From Nilaparvata lugens (taxonomy: Eukaryota > Arthropoda > Insecta > Hemiptera > Delphacidae): a stretch of DNA of 64,000 nt. The notes below the pieces were generated by a model, which was not told the origin of the DNA, searched no databases, and worked only from the letters and a program-made list of their open reading frames with translations. The DNA lies in assembly GCF_014356525.2 (NCBI RefSeq), contig NC_052510.1, positions 56,069,845 to 56,133,844 on the forward strand, given 5' to 3'. Both the position numbers and the translations under genes were made by a program. Shown here in pieces: positions 43,112 through 54,455 of the stretch. Every line of letters begins with the position of its first letter. Within the stretch, counting starts at the first letter, position 1.

Positions 43112-43358
43112 TTGAGCTGCGTACACATATTCGCGCTTCCAACCCGCAGCGAGCACGCTCCTCCCTCGTACCGCCCTCGTACCACCATCGAACCACAGTC
43201 GCTCCGCCCACGGACCCATCATGAACGTTACGGAAGATGTTAGATCTTCTCGCGTTCCCCGGTCGACCACTGTTGCTCGCCGGTCGATCATCAATCGCTC
43301 TGCTGGAGTGACGTTCGGTTGCGGAGCAGAGCAAAAGTCTGTACGCACCTTTAAATTT
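43112..43358. mobile_element. MITE-like repeat G (GTGCGTACA ends), copy 1
   Basis: GCTGCGTACACATATTCGCG at the left and GTCTGTACGCACCTTT at the right are inverted. The interior is GC-rich (CTCCCTCGTACCGCCCTCGT, ATGAACGTTACGGAAGATGT, CCGGTCGATCATCAATCGCT). The same element recurs at 58614-58888 and 59627-59901. The overlapping minus ORFs (42890-43375, 43083-43334) are repeat shadows. Confidence 0.7.
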
Positions 43359-43436
43359 ACAATTCGGTCACACATGACAATTTGATCCTCGTTAGTAGAA
43401 TTATTATCAAAATATTTTGGAGAAGGTTCTGAGATG

Positions 43437-43571
43437 GGCTGAGGTCCATCTTGGCAGTGGACAAGATGATAATATGCAGGTGTCAGCTTGGCTCTATAGA
43501 AGGCAGTGGCAAGGCAGAGATTGGCAATGCTGTAATCCTATCCTTCTCCATTGCCAAGATGGACCTCACTA
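43437..43571. mobile_element. MITE family TG variant, short copy
   Basis: Left GAGGTCCATCTTGGCAGTGG, right CCATTGCCAAGATGGACCTC then ACTA and TA. The inverted arms are diverged from the ACGTTATAA type, and the left terminus is eroded. Confidence 0.65.
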
Positions 43572-43654
43572 TAGGCTCAACATATACATGAAAAATTTGG
43601 AAAAGTCTAAAATTAATACTGATAATAATCCTTTGAGAAAAAATATAATTAAAT

Positions 43655-45410
43655 ATCAGGAACCGAGCTTCGCTCTTGAGTACAAAAGCATAAAAAAATT
43701 ATTACGAAAGAAGAAATTATAATAAAATTCATACAGAAATGTTCTATCAAATCACAGTAAATTGGGATTAATTCCCAGAGGAATGCAAAAATTTCCCTTA
43801 CTAAGGCCAAGTTGCACAAAAGCCGGTTAAATTTTGATCCTGATTAACTTCACGTGAACCAAATCAGAGAAGACCATTTCAAAAAGATGGATTTACTGGA
43901 ATTAATCAGGATTGAAGATAACCCATCTTTTTTGCAACCGGTACTAAGTACCTGATTGAATGATTACAAAAGTTCAACAGCTGAGTCATAATATTGACAT
44001 AGTCCCACACACATGAACTCGCTCACTCACTTCCATCACCAACAGACGACGAAATAATTATTATCAGCTGTTTTCCCAAGGATGAATAATAATTATCCTT
44101 TTAATGTCCTTCAGCGAGTTTTCTCAGGGATGAGACCTAGTGCAATCGTATCTTCATATTATAAACCTACTATGTTCTGAATTTTGTGAGAATCGTTAGA
44201 GCCGTTTTCGAGATCCGGTGAAATACAAACATATAAACATCTAAACATCTGAACATATAAACAGAAGTTGCTCGTTCAATAGTATAGGATTGGTATGGAT
44301 ATGTCGATGATAGAATATGCTTGTACAATAATAATGATGAAACACATGAAGATTTAGAGAGATATTTCAACTCAATAATTTCACCTTCTATAAAATTTAC
44401 TATGGAAGTTCAAAAAGAGAGAATATTTTTTTTGGTTTGGAAATAAGTTAGAGGAGGCCAAAGTCCACCCAGGACTGTAGAGCCGGATAAAGTAAAAGTA
44501 AAGTAGAGTAAGTAAGTAAGTTGGAGATAAGAAACATAATTTTTATATCTTCAGGAAACCCACACATACAATAATTCTCTAATTCCAAAAGACTCTAACC
44601 ATCTATGGCAACAAAAAACAGAGGCATTCAGATCAATACTTATTGATTGATAAATATTCCCAAGTTATGTCAAAAGAAAATTATGAAAAAGAAGTGAAAA
44701 TTATAAAACATTTTGCAATAACATTATATCTTTGAAACTGCAAAATTAAATAGGAATAATTTAATAAATATAATTCAATTAAACTTAAATAATCCTATTT
44801 TTGATAAAATTAAAAGTAGCCTAAATTAAATTTAAAAAATTAAAAAAAATTGAATTTATTGAAATTTAATAACTTTAATCAAAAATAATGAATAAGAAAT
44901 AGATCATATTAACATAAGCATAGGAATTCTATTAAACGAGCAGCTTCAGTTTCTATGTTTAGATGTTTAAAAGTTTATATGTTTGTATTGCACCGGATCT
45001 CGAAAACGGCTCTAACGATTCTCACGAAATTCAGAACATAGTAGGTTTATTCAATTGTACTAGGTCTCATCCCTGGGTAAACTCGCTGAAGGACATTAAA
45101 AGGATGATTATTATTCATCCTTGGGAAAAAAGCTGATAATAATTATTTCGTCGTCTGGTGGTGATGGAAGTGAGTGAGCGAGTTCATGTGTGTGGGACTG
45201 TGTCAAAATTATGACTCAGCTGTAGAACTTTTGTAATCATTCAATCAGGTACTTAGTGCCGGTTGCAAAAAAGCCGGGTTATTCTCAATCCTGATTAATT
45301 CCAGTAGATCCATCTTTTTGAAATGATCTTCTCTGATTTGGTTCACGTGAAGTCAATCAGGATTAAAATTTAGTTGACTTGTCAGATATCAATCAGATCT
45401 GATAAGTTGT
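43655..45410. repeat. Large inverted repeat (arms about 480 bp, loop about 650 bp)
   Basis: Left arm about 43805-44285 (AAAGCCGGTTAAATTTTGAT, TTCACGTGAACCAAATCAGA, repeat H inverted, GCTCGTTCAATAGTAT) pairs with right arm 44934-45395 (ATTAAACGAGCAGCTTC, repeat H forward, TGATTTGGTTCACGTGAA, GGATTAAAATTTAG). Each arm also contains a small MITE with TTGCA-AAAAAGCCGG ends. The loop 44290-44930 is AT-rich and empty. The ORF at 44170-44370 is in the arm. Confidence 0.85.
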
Positions 45411-46320
45411 GTTGCATTATGTTGCATGTCGAATGATACAGTATCACTGTGGTTTGTATCATGTTTGCTGACAGCGCTTTCTAGCGTCACATTCTACAAT
45501 TATATTAAGCTTTTCTCTACTTGATTTTCCGTCGGTGCAACTTTGATCACGTCTTTTCATCAAATTTGAAGATGATATTTGCAAATTTGACTATCAAAAA
45601 ACGTTCTTTGATGTGTGGAGAGCTTACAAAATCAACTTTAGTTCATTTAGCATTGGATTTGTCACTGATAACTGACTTTATAGGTCCTGCCTCTCGCCAG
45701 AGTTTTGTGCGAATGTTTGACTAGGTGCAACTCACCATACTACTGCCGTATTATCGTTAATCTTCTTCTAACATTTATTATTTTTTTGGAGGATTATTGT
45801 GATTCATAGTAACTTTACTATCATGATGATCCCATACCTCCATTAATTATAGCGCGGCAGAATTTTAAGTTTATCCATAATTAGAAATTAGCAGGAACCC
45901 GTGCCTGCTTCGCAAGGATCTATTTTAAAACTTGACGTAATAAAATCTTGAAGAATTGAAAAAATAAGTCTATAACCATTCTTGGTTAGTTAAGAATCCA
46001 ATAACGGGGCACCGAGCGCGAGCTTCCCTATTACTTATTGACTTTTGATAAACCTAACTAACACAATTCTTCAAAATGATTGGGGAAGGAAGTACAGTTT
46101 CAAAATTTCTTTGCAGTCATCTTTATAAATCGCATTAAAAACTTCTATCAATTCCCCCATTATAATTATTTTTACATTCAAATAATGATTCACTATAACC
46201 TAAATTAATAAATAATGATCGTCTACAGAAGCATTAAAAACAACCGTCGAAAAATAATTTACTATCAGCAGATGATGTTTCCTCATCAAATCTTTACAGA
46301 TATTTCAAGTTAATCCAAAT
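45411..46320. other. Intergenic, nothing convincing
   Basis: Unique AT-rich DNA. The ORF at 45521-45724 (67 codons) shows no motif. GGGGCACCGAGCGCGAGCTTCC at about 46007 resembles a repeat H tail. Confidence 0.35.
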
Positions 46321-46324
46321 TATT

Positions 46325-46490
46325 GGGTTTAAACCTCCTGCTTTGGAGGTTTAAACTTTCCCAGAGTTTAAACTCAATAAAGAGTTTAAACTGATACTGT
46401 GCAAACGGAATTTAGTTTAAACCAAAAAAATCCAGATTTGGTTTAAGCTTTAGCTTAAACTTACACTGTGCAATTAACGGTCCTTAATAG
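46325..46490. repeat. AGTTTAAAC-rich inverted cluster
   Basis: GAGTTTAAACTC, GGTTTAAACC and related palindromes are packed between two ACTGTGCAA words (46398, 46470), probably a decayed MITE. Confidence 0.5.
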
Positions 46491-46769
46491 TCTAGAAAGT
46501 AGGTTATGTTCCATACACTTGAATTCAGGTTCAATTTTCTGTTCAAACATTAGAAAACAAAAATTTATAATTTAGATTATATACAAACCAAATTGAATAA
46601 TAAAATAACACTCACTTGATATTGTCAAATAATGATCAACTTTGAAAATTATGAAATACCCTGGTTTAGGAGGATTATCATGTCATATCAACAAATCAGA
46701 TTATGTCGTTCAAATCGATTAAAAATTGTCTAGCTAGATAAAATTTCTCGCTGATTGATTATGATTACA

Positions 46770-46918
46770 CAGCTGGAAATAATTCTGTCTCTCTCCCACA
46801 CAGGCACACGCATCTTCAGTTATCAAGAGACGACAAAATTATCATCTGTTTTCCAAGGATGATCTGTTTTCCATCCTTTTAATGTCGTTCAGCGAGTTTT
46901 CCAAAGAATGAGACCTAG
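46770..46918 (-). repeat. Interspersed repeat H, partial inverted copy
   Basis: TTTTAATGTCGTTCAGCGAG and TGAGACCTAGTGC match the complement of repeat H and stop abruptly where the CTT tract begins. Confidence 0.6.
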
Positions 46919-47470
46919 TGCCTCTTCTCCTCATTCTTTTTCTTCTCTTTTTTCCCCTCATCCTCCTTCTTCTTCTTCTCCTTCCACTTCCACTTCTTCT
47001 TCACCTTCTTCTTATTCTCCTTTCTCCTCCCCTCCTCCGCCTCCTCCTCCTCCTTCCCCTCCTCTTTATAATTTTACTCCTTCTCCTTCCCCTTCCGAAA
47101 CTCCTTCTTCTTCTTCACCACCTCCATCTTCTTCTTATTCGCCTTCATCACCCTCTCCTTCCCCTTTCTTGACCTTCTTCTTCTCGTCATCCTCCATCTT
47201 CTTCTTATTCGCCTTCATCTCCTTCTCCTTCCCCTTCTGAAACTCTTCCACCGTCTCCTTCTTTTTCTTCTTCTTTTCGCCTTCCTCCTTCTCCATCGCC
47301 TTCTTTTCCTTCTCTTCCTTCTACTCATCCTCCTGCTTCTCCACCTTCTTTCGCTTCTTCTGCTCCTTATTCTTGCTCTTCTTCTATTCCTCGTTCTTCT
47401 TGTTTTCCTTCTTGCTCTTCTAATCCTTCGTCCTCTCTTCTCTCATTTTTCTTTTTCTTCTACTTCCGTT
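46919..47470 (+). repeat. Polypyrimidine (CTT/CCTCCT)n tract
   Basis: About 550 bp almost purely C/T on the plus strand. The serine/leucine-only ORFs over it are low-complexity artefacts. Confidence 0.95.
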
Positions 47471-47935
47471 AGTCTTTGTATTGAAAGAATACTGCTATAT
47501 TTTGCAAATCCTTCTACGGGGCACCTTTATTCACCGTTTCTGCGCGCTTTCTAGTTAAATATAAAGTTGTTTGTTCATTATTTGAATGCACATTCACACA
47601 CATTTAATTGTACACGCACTATCGAGTCTTGCAATATTTATTGTGAGCGATCAACTCGTTATGATAGCATTTCACCTCAAATTGGCCACGCAATGCTAAT
47701 CTGGTTGGTTCAGTCAGGGAAAACATCTAAAGCTTTATAAGATTGTTTTATTCTATGGTTCAGCTGGCATCACGCACTCTGGCGTGATTGTTTGCATTGA
47801 GCATAATGTCCAGTCTATATATTTGTTGCGAGAATAATGTTGAGACTATATATTATTATGTGTAGCGGAAATAATGGGATGAATGTTTGATTCGAGATAG
47901 GCCTCTATCTATGACTAGGCCTAATATTGTTTAAT

Positions 47936-48747
47936 AGTATATTTCGCACCTAGGGCCGAAAAAGAGACTTTTCTGGCTCGAAATCGGTTTTCAAGTCCGA
48001 GGCCGTAGGCCGAGGACTAGAAAAGATTGAGATCCAGAAACACATTTTTGCCCATGGTGAGAACGTTATTTTTCGCCACACAGAAAAATAAACAATATAA
48101 ATATGAGAATAATTGTTTATTAGGCACTTCCCAAAGCAAAGGAAGGTCATAGCTCTAGCAAATCTGAGGTAATCTGAATATCAGGAAATTGTCCAAGTAT
48201 TTTTATTTTTTATTCTGATTTGTCTAAATAACCTAAAAGATTATGTTCAATTATGTAGAGATTGAGTTCATACTTTTTATTCTTCCAATTGACAATAAGA
48301 TGATTTTATTATATATGTTTTGATTCTTGAATAATAAACACAAATAATGAAAAATTTTTTGATCAGCTGTTTTAGCACTGAAATTTGGCCAATCTGAATG
48401 TCACGTCAACAATGCTTGTTGTCGTTGACTTCGGAAGTTTAGGTTAGAAGTTCTATCCTACTCTGGAAATCGAATTTGAATGATTTATAATATATAAATC
48501 TATTCATCCAAATAAAATGATATTATCTTATTGCAGAATACTTATTCAACTCTAGAAGCATAGACTGATTCCGTTTCATAAACCATTTTGTAAACACGTT
48601 CACATCAAATCAGAATCAGCTGACTTCAAGGTTATTTTACAGCCCTAGGGCCGTAAAACTTTTACTGGCCTGGTCAGAAAACAGTCATTTTCGGCCTCCA
48701 TATGACGCACGAAAACCAGCTCATTACATCCAAGTGGGGCGAAAAAA
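47936..48747 (-). mobile_element. Crypton-like element, inverted copy (copy 3)
   Basis: Inverted orientation: starts ATTTCGCACCTAGGGCCGAA and ends TCCAAGTGGGGCGAAAA. It is head-to-head with copy 4, both inserted at one site in the left arm. Confidence 0.65.
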
Positions 48748-49667
48748 TATTTTGATGTAATGAGCTGGTTTGCGTGCGTCATATGGAGGCCGAAAGTGAT
48801 TGTTTTCTGACCAGGCCGGTAAAAGTTTTACGGCCCTAGGGTTGTAAAATAGCCTTGAAGTCAGCTGATTCTGATTTGATGTGAACGGGTTACAAAATAG
48901 TTTATGAAACTGGATCAGTTTAAGCTTCTAGAATTGAATAAAGTATTTTGCAATAAGATACTATCATTTTATTTGGATGAATGAAATACAAATAAGATAT
49001 TATAAACTATTCAAATTCAATTTTCAGAGTATAATAGAATCTAACCTCAAATCTCATAGTACTGCGTTTATCACGGAACCTGGTGGATAATTTTGGAACT
49101 ACTTGGGCAATATCCATGGTGCTGAACTGATTCCGTTTTTCATAAACTATTTGTTGAAACCAATACTTTATGAAAAACGGAATCAGTTTAATGCTTCTAG
49201 AATTGAATAAGTATTCTGCAATAATATACTATCATTTCATTTTTATAAATGAAATAGAGATAAGATTTATATTATAAACTATTCAAATTTGATTTTCAGA
49301 ATAGGATAGAACTTCTAACCTAAACTTCTGAAGTCGACGACAACAAGCATTGTAGATGTTGACATTCAGATTGGCCGAATTTCAAGTGTGCTAAAACAGC
49401 TGATCGAAAAACTTTTCATCATTTGTGTTTATTATTCAATAATTAAAAGATTTATAAAAATATAATCTTATTTAAATTTAAAAGAATAATTAAGTATAAA
49501 CTCAACCACCCACACAATTGAACATAGTCTTTTAGGTTATTTAAATAAATCCGAATGAAAAATAAGAATACTTGGACAATTTCCTGATATTCAGATTACC
49601 TTAGGTTGCTAGAGCTATGACCTTCCACTTTTGCTCTCGGAAGTGCTTAATAAACAATTAATTATTC

Positions 49668-49718
<51 letters not shown>

Positions 49719-49880
49719 TATTGTTTATTTCTCTGTGTGACCAAAAATAGCGTTCGCACCAAGGGCGTTTTTCTCCGGCTCTCAATCTTTTCTAGTCCTC
49801 GGCCTACGGCCCCGGACTTGAAAACCGATTTCGAGCCGGAAAAGTCTCATTTTCGGCCCTAGGTGCGAAATATACTATTG
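48748..49880 (+). mobile_element. Crypton-like element, copy 4
   Basis: GATGTAATGAGCTGGTTTGC to CCTAGGTGCGAAATATACTA. It includes the CTCATAGTACTGCGTTTAT block shared with copy 2 and an (AT)n run at 49674-49722. No coding sequence. Confidence 0.65.
49674..49722. repeat. (AT)n microsatellite
   Basis: About 45 bp of TATATA inside Crypton-like copy 4. Confidence 0.95.
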
Positions 49881-50269
49881 TTTCGTATTTTTTATGTATG
49901 TTGGCAATAAACATTCATTATTCAGTCTATAATTCGGTCTATTATTATAAAATATAATCCAGTCTATTAACCACCATCAATGCAGACTGCATTTCGGAAC
50001 AGAGTATCAGAACAGAGAGGAGTTTGAGTGTTTAAAGGTGTGACATTTACTTCACCAAGATTTCAGTTGATCAAGAATCACCCCGGGTAGGAAACTCCAG
50101 TGCGTCGAGTTTCCATTTTGTCAAGTTGAATTGTTACTTTCAGAACGGTCAAACACGCGATGAACTGATATCGTGAGCAACTGAGACCTTTCCTTTGTAG
50201 CAGATGAGTTGATTTTTTGTTGTGATTTATTGGATTGAGTTTGTAATTTGGAGTATTACTTGAAGAAAA

Positions 50270-50640
50270 ATCTGGTGTGGCGCACTCACACAACTTTCCT
50301 TGCCGTTATGAAAATGTATCACCTGACGCTAGTGTACACGAGCATCTCAAGTCTATTATTCAAAGATCCAAGCCAGCTGGTGACAGGACAATAACGCTGG
50401 ATAGGTGTGCTATCTCTTCATAGTGAATGGTTTAATAGAATCAAACAGTTGCCAACAGTTTGCAATTGAAATTATAACATTTTCTCGAATTTCGAGCTTA
50501 TTTTCAATTTTAGGTGAAAATGTTATTGAACATAAATTGTAGAGATTTTCATGCTCAATCTTTTTCATTTGGTGTTTTTTGTTTAAATTGTTTATGAAGC
50601 CTGATAATTGGATAATTGGAAGCCTTTAATAATGGATCCC
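50270..50640 (+). mobile_element. Repeat K fragment (GTGTGGCGCACTCACACAAC)
   Basis: AAATCTGGTGTGGCGCACTC, ACTTTCCTTGCCGTTATGAA, CAGCTGGTGACAGG and GCTATCTCTTCATAGTGAA match 62100-62460. The 3' part, ending in GGGCAAGGAAAGT in the fuller copy, is missing here. Confidence 0.65.
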
Positions 50641-51858
50641 TGGAGTAAAGATGATGGAGCATTTTCCCACAGAGCACTTATTTATTGAAGCATTGATTTA
50701 TACACTCAAGAAGAAAATGGAACACATTATTCTTCTTTTCATCCCGATTCCATATAATGAATTTACTACAAATTCATCATAAATATAATAATTATTATAA
50801 ATTTCATATTACAGGCCATGTTATTATCACCAGACTTGAAGAGATGTAGAAAGTAGAGGTTAAGTTCTATATTGATATATCTTATATGCAAATAATCAGC
50901 TATTCACGCATCATAATAATATACTCATCTATTTATTTGTATATTCATTATACTCATCAGTTTCATAGCTGATCCCCGGAGTAATTATGATGGAGCATTT
51001 TCCCACAGAGCACTTATTAAAGCCCTGATTTATACAATCAAGAAGGAAATTGAGCCCATAATTTTCCTAATGTTGGTTCTAAATAATTTCTAGTTCAAAT
51101 GATAGCTTATCAGCAGTTCTGAATTCGTTTTCACACGTTTCAATTGTTGATCTCAAATTTAGAGTTGTTATATAAAAGTAACGAGAAAGAAAGAAAAAGC
51201 GAAACGAAAAAGGGACGGAAGAACGTAAAGGAATGGGATGGAAGTAGATAAAAGTGAAGAAGTGACGAAGATGAAGTGAAGACGAAAGTGAAGAAGATGA
51301 GGAATTGAGAGAAACGATCAAATTTCTCCATAACTCACAAGCAGATCCAGCTGCAGCTGTAGAGATGCAGTGGACGACCAAATGATTCTACTCGCCTTCA
51401 GAGCTCCTCTCCAAGTCAGAGTCATAAAGTGTGAACGTTAAACAATTAAATAGTCAAAAACACCTACGAAGCACTCCGATAACACTATGTGGCCATACCG
51501 GTGTGTTGTTTAGAGAGGTCTGGTTATAAATTGTGTGCAGACCTGGCCATTAAATCCAGATGGAGCTCACAAAAGTGCTGCAGATAAGTTGAGTGATGCT
51601 GGACTAGACTTTTTAAAGGTCTTCACAGTGATAGACTTTTATTTGTGAGGAATCCCTGAGTTTATACAGAAAGTCAACTCGCATGACATTCCAGCTTGGA
51701 GTTTGTTTGTTATGCCGTACCGTACTCATATTAGAAAAAAATGTTCCCTATACAACTAAGTTATAGAGTAGAGATAACTACTAGTACAAGTAGTTTATTA
51801 GTACAAGATTTTGCAGTATTGTATATTATTATTTTGTTTGATATGATTGGTTAATAAA

Positions 51859-51900
<42 letters not shown>

Positions 51901-52110
51901 AGAGATATTTAGATATATATGTCTCTGGTTACAGTGTGATTTTACTTATTTTACACGCATGAATAAATATCATTATCGATAATGAAAACTGTCACGGAAA
52001 TATTATTTGTGAAGTGTTGCAAAAATTAGATGATATGATAAGAGTTTGGTGAAGTAGCATAATAAGCTCACTTTGCAAGCTAGTATTTATTCCACTTGCA
52101 TCAATATGCA
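50641..52110. other. Spacer of the inverted duplication; intergenic
   Basis: GGAGCATTTTCCCACAGAGC with TCAAGAAG-AAAT recurs at 50655 and 50992, a diverged duplication. 51180-51310 is purine-rich. (TTA)n at 51857-51899. No gene supported; the ORFs at 51079 and 51140 are serine/phenylalanine shadows. Confidence 0.45.
51857..51899. repeat. (TTA)n microsatellite
   Basis: About 14 TTA units. Confidence 0.95.
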
Positions 52111-52111
52111 T

Positions 52112-52366
52112 ATTATCATAGCCACCTTCAATACAAGGCCGCGGCCTACAATATTGCAACGTCGCAGTGTAGGCCTAGAATCTAATACATGATTGGTGAA
52201 GAAGATTTTTAGAAATACCAGCTGATATTTTTCACCAATCATGTATTAGAATGTAGGCCTACGCTGCGACGTTGCAATATCGTAGGCCGCGGCCTTGTAT
52301 TAGAGGTGGCTATGATATTATCATAGCCACCTTCAATACACCTGTATTAGAGGTGGCTATGATATT
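52112..52366. mobile_element. Hairpin MITE (TCATAGCCACC ends) plus adjacent mini-derivative
   Basis: The main copy, about 52116-52311, is a near-perfect palindrome: TCATAGCCACCTTCAATACA, AGGCCGCGGCCTACAATATT, GCAACGTCGCAG-GTAGGCCTA and inverse arms around a loop of about 50 bp. A second, about 45-bp copy follows at once, keeping only the outer arms (TCATAGCCACCTTCAATACA and inverse). ATTA stands before, between and after the two. Confidence 0.75.
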
Positions 52367-52369
52367 ATT

Positions 52370-52800
52370 CATTATTTTTTGGTTGTACAATGTCAATTAA
52401 TATGATATATTTGTATTTTCAAGAAGATATATTTTATGTTCATTTGGTCATAATACAAAATTCCCTTCAAATTTTAAATTTTGAAATTTACAGTTTATTA
52501 TTTATAAACAAATAGGTAATATGCTAGTTATGTATTATATACTTTTTATTTATTCATTTATTAATGCTTTGTAATAATATTGTATAATGCATAAATATAT
52601 ACTATGTACTATATATTCATATTGTATTGCATTTTGAGCAAGTGAAATACAATTTATTCTATTCTATTCTATTCTTTCACTTCTATCACTTTGCCAACTA
52701 CTAAAAAAGTAATATTTTTTTGATCCAAACTATTTTGCTCTCCCTCATTAACTTTCTATATTCATGTTTGAATATAAGTCAGTCTTATCAAACTTTCAAA
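52370..52800. other. Intergenic with retroposon tail
   Basis: AT-rich. CATTTTGAGCAAGTGAAATA then (TTCTA)n at 52655-52676 resembles a retroposon 3' end. Confidence 0.4.
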
Positions 52801-52886
52801 AAATAGAATGAATGACTGCCTTTATTTTTGACCTAGGAGGGCGAAGTTAGGGCGCAGTCGGCCCTCTCTCACACTTAACCCTCCAA
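52801..52886 (-). repeat. Retroposon 3'-end fragment, second copy
   Basis: GACTGCCTTTATTTTTGACC, TTAGGGCGCAGTCGGCCCTC and TTAACCCTC, as at 15667-15775. Confidence 0.5.
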
Positions 52887-53412
52887 TGTGATATTGAGAT
52901 GGTAAATAATATTATTTTTACTGATTGGATTTATATCTATATTTTTCTTCAAGTAATACTCCAAATTACAAATCCAATCCAATTAATCACAACAAAATCA
53001 ACTTAATCACAACAAAAGTATGCTTCAAAGGGAGGGTTTCAGTTCCCCACGATATCATTTCATCACGTGTTTGACCGTTCTGAAAGTAACAGGAACTTGA
53101 CTAACTGAAAACTTGTCGTACTGAAGTTGCCTACCTGGGATGATTCTTGATCAACTGAGATCTTGGTGAAGTAAATGTCACACCTTTCGCTCAAACTTCT
53201 CTCTCTAAGAGAAGTTCTCTCTCTCAAACTTCTCTCATATTCATCATCTCAAAATTTTCTGTTCTTTAGTATTTTATATCGCAATTATTACTCAATCAAT
53301 TTCAAAAATCTCAATTAAATCACACCCTATAACGTTTGTTCCATTTATCTATTTTGTATCATTAATGCAATATTGTATGCATTATAATGCATATAACTCT
53401 AATTATAATTAT

Positions 53413-53642
53413 AACTCACTAGCCGTCAGGCTCGCTTCGCTCGCCATATCCGTCTAGCCAGGAGGCTCCGCCCCCTGGACCCCCGACTGGATCGTCCAGG
53501 AATGAGATCAGCAGGCTCGCTTCGCTCACCTGCATTTTCCATTTGAGCATTTTTATCATATGTTAGGACAATCCAGTCGGGGGTCCAGACTAAACGTCAG
53601 GCTAAACGGATATGGCGAGCGAAGCGAGCCTGACGGCTAGTA
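53413..53642. mobile_element. Helitron-like termini, inverted pair
   Basis: ACTAGCCGTCAGGCTCGCTT at the left and its exact inverse (GCGAAGCGAGCCTGACGGCT then AGT) at the right. The right end shows the Helitron 3' hallmarks: hairpin GGCGAGCGAAGCGAGCC about 8 bp before CTAG-T. Inner arms GTCTAGCC, GGACCCCCGACTGGAT and ATCCAGTCGGGGGTCC also pair. Two ends of opposite orientation form the structure. Confidence 0.6.
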
Positions 53643-53811
53643 ATATAATATTCCCAGGATTGAAGTAGCAGTGCCCAATCAATTTTTCCGCGATAAATGC
53701 ATTCAAATGTTCAACTTGGTGCCAACCTAACAAAGTCAACTCAACTTAATGCCAACCTGACAAAATTTTTAATTTAGTTGCCAGTTAACAACTGTTTCGA
53801 AGAGGTACTCT

Positions 53812-54455
53812 ATCCAGATTATAGTTCTATAGTAACATATGATATGGAAATTTTAATTATAATTAAGAGATTGGGAGAAAAAGAATATACATGCTAAAAT
53901 ACGAACTTTAAACCCTTAAAAACAACCCTCAGAGTTAAAATATTGCCAAAAGATTTCTTAGTGCGCCTCTAAAGGGCAAACTTAACATACCTACCAAATT
54001 TGAACGTTTTTGGTCCGGTAGATTTTTAGTTATGCGAGTGAGTGAGTGAGTCAGTCAGTCAGTCAGTGAGTGAGTGCCATTTCGCTTTTATATAATAGAT
54101 TCTAATATCATCCATCTTATACATTCACTCCATTTCTAAGATTCAAATCACATATTCACATGTTATAATATTCCCAACAGCTCTATTCCATCACAACCCG
54201 GTCGTGTGTTGATGGGAAGGATATTATTTTATATCCTTCTTAGAGAATGACAATTATTTGTTGAAACACCGCCGATTTATGGAGTTACATTAAAATTTTA
54301 TATTATCGTTATTCTAATTGCATTTAATCTTTATTCTCATCGATTAATTATCTATACTTTGTAAAATTCGTTGAATAATTAGCATTACCGTCATTTAATG
54401 TGTAAGCCAGTAAATATTGTAACATACATAAATAAAGAAATCTGATCTAATCTAA
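53812..54455 (+). mobile_element. Possible retroposon or Helitron fragment with 9-bp flanking repeats
   Basis: AGGTACTCT stands at 53803-53811 and 54456-54464, and the segment ends AATAAAGAAATCTGATCTAATCTAA, a retroposon-like tail. Within it, 53960-54105 (ACCAAATTTGAACGTTTTTG, GTGAGTGAGTCAGTCAGTC, CATTTCGCTTTTATATAAT) looks like the complement of a Helitron 5' region, so more than one element may be layered here. Confidence 0.4.

Larger units (their letters stand above)
46919..50275 (+). repeat. Left arm of a large inverted duplication
   Basis: Inverted relative to 52942-56070. It comprises the CTT tract (46919-47470), 47476-47935, a 1.95-kb insertion of two Crypton-like elements (47936-49880), and 49881-50275. 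The arm 2 counterpart lacks that insertion. No gene in the arm. Confidence 0.85.

Noticed and set aside
46908..47240. Serine- and leucine-only ORFs over the CTT tract (and Glu/Lys, Leu/Phe ORFs at 55060-56052)
   Set aside because: Pure composition effect of polypyrimidine/polypurine DNA; no start context, domain or splice structure.
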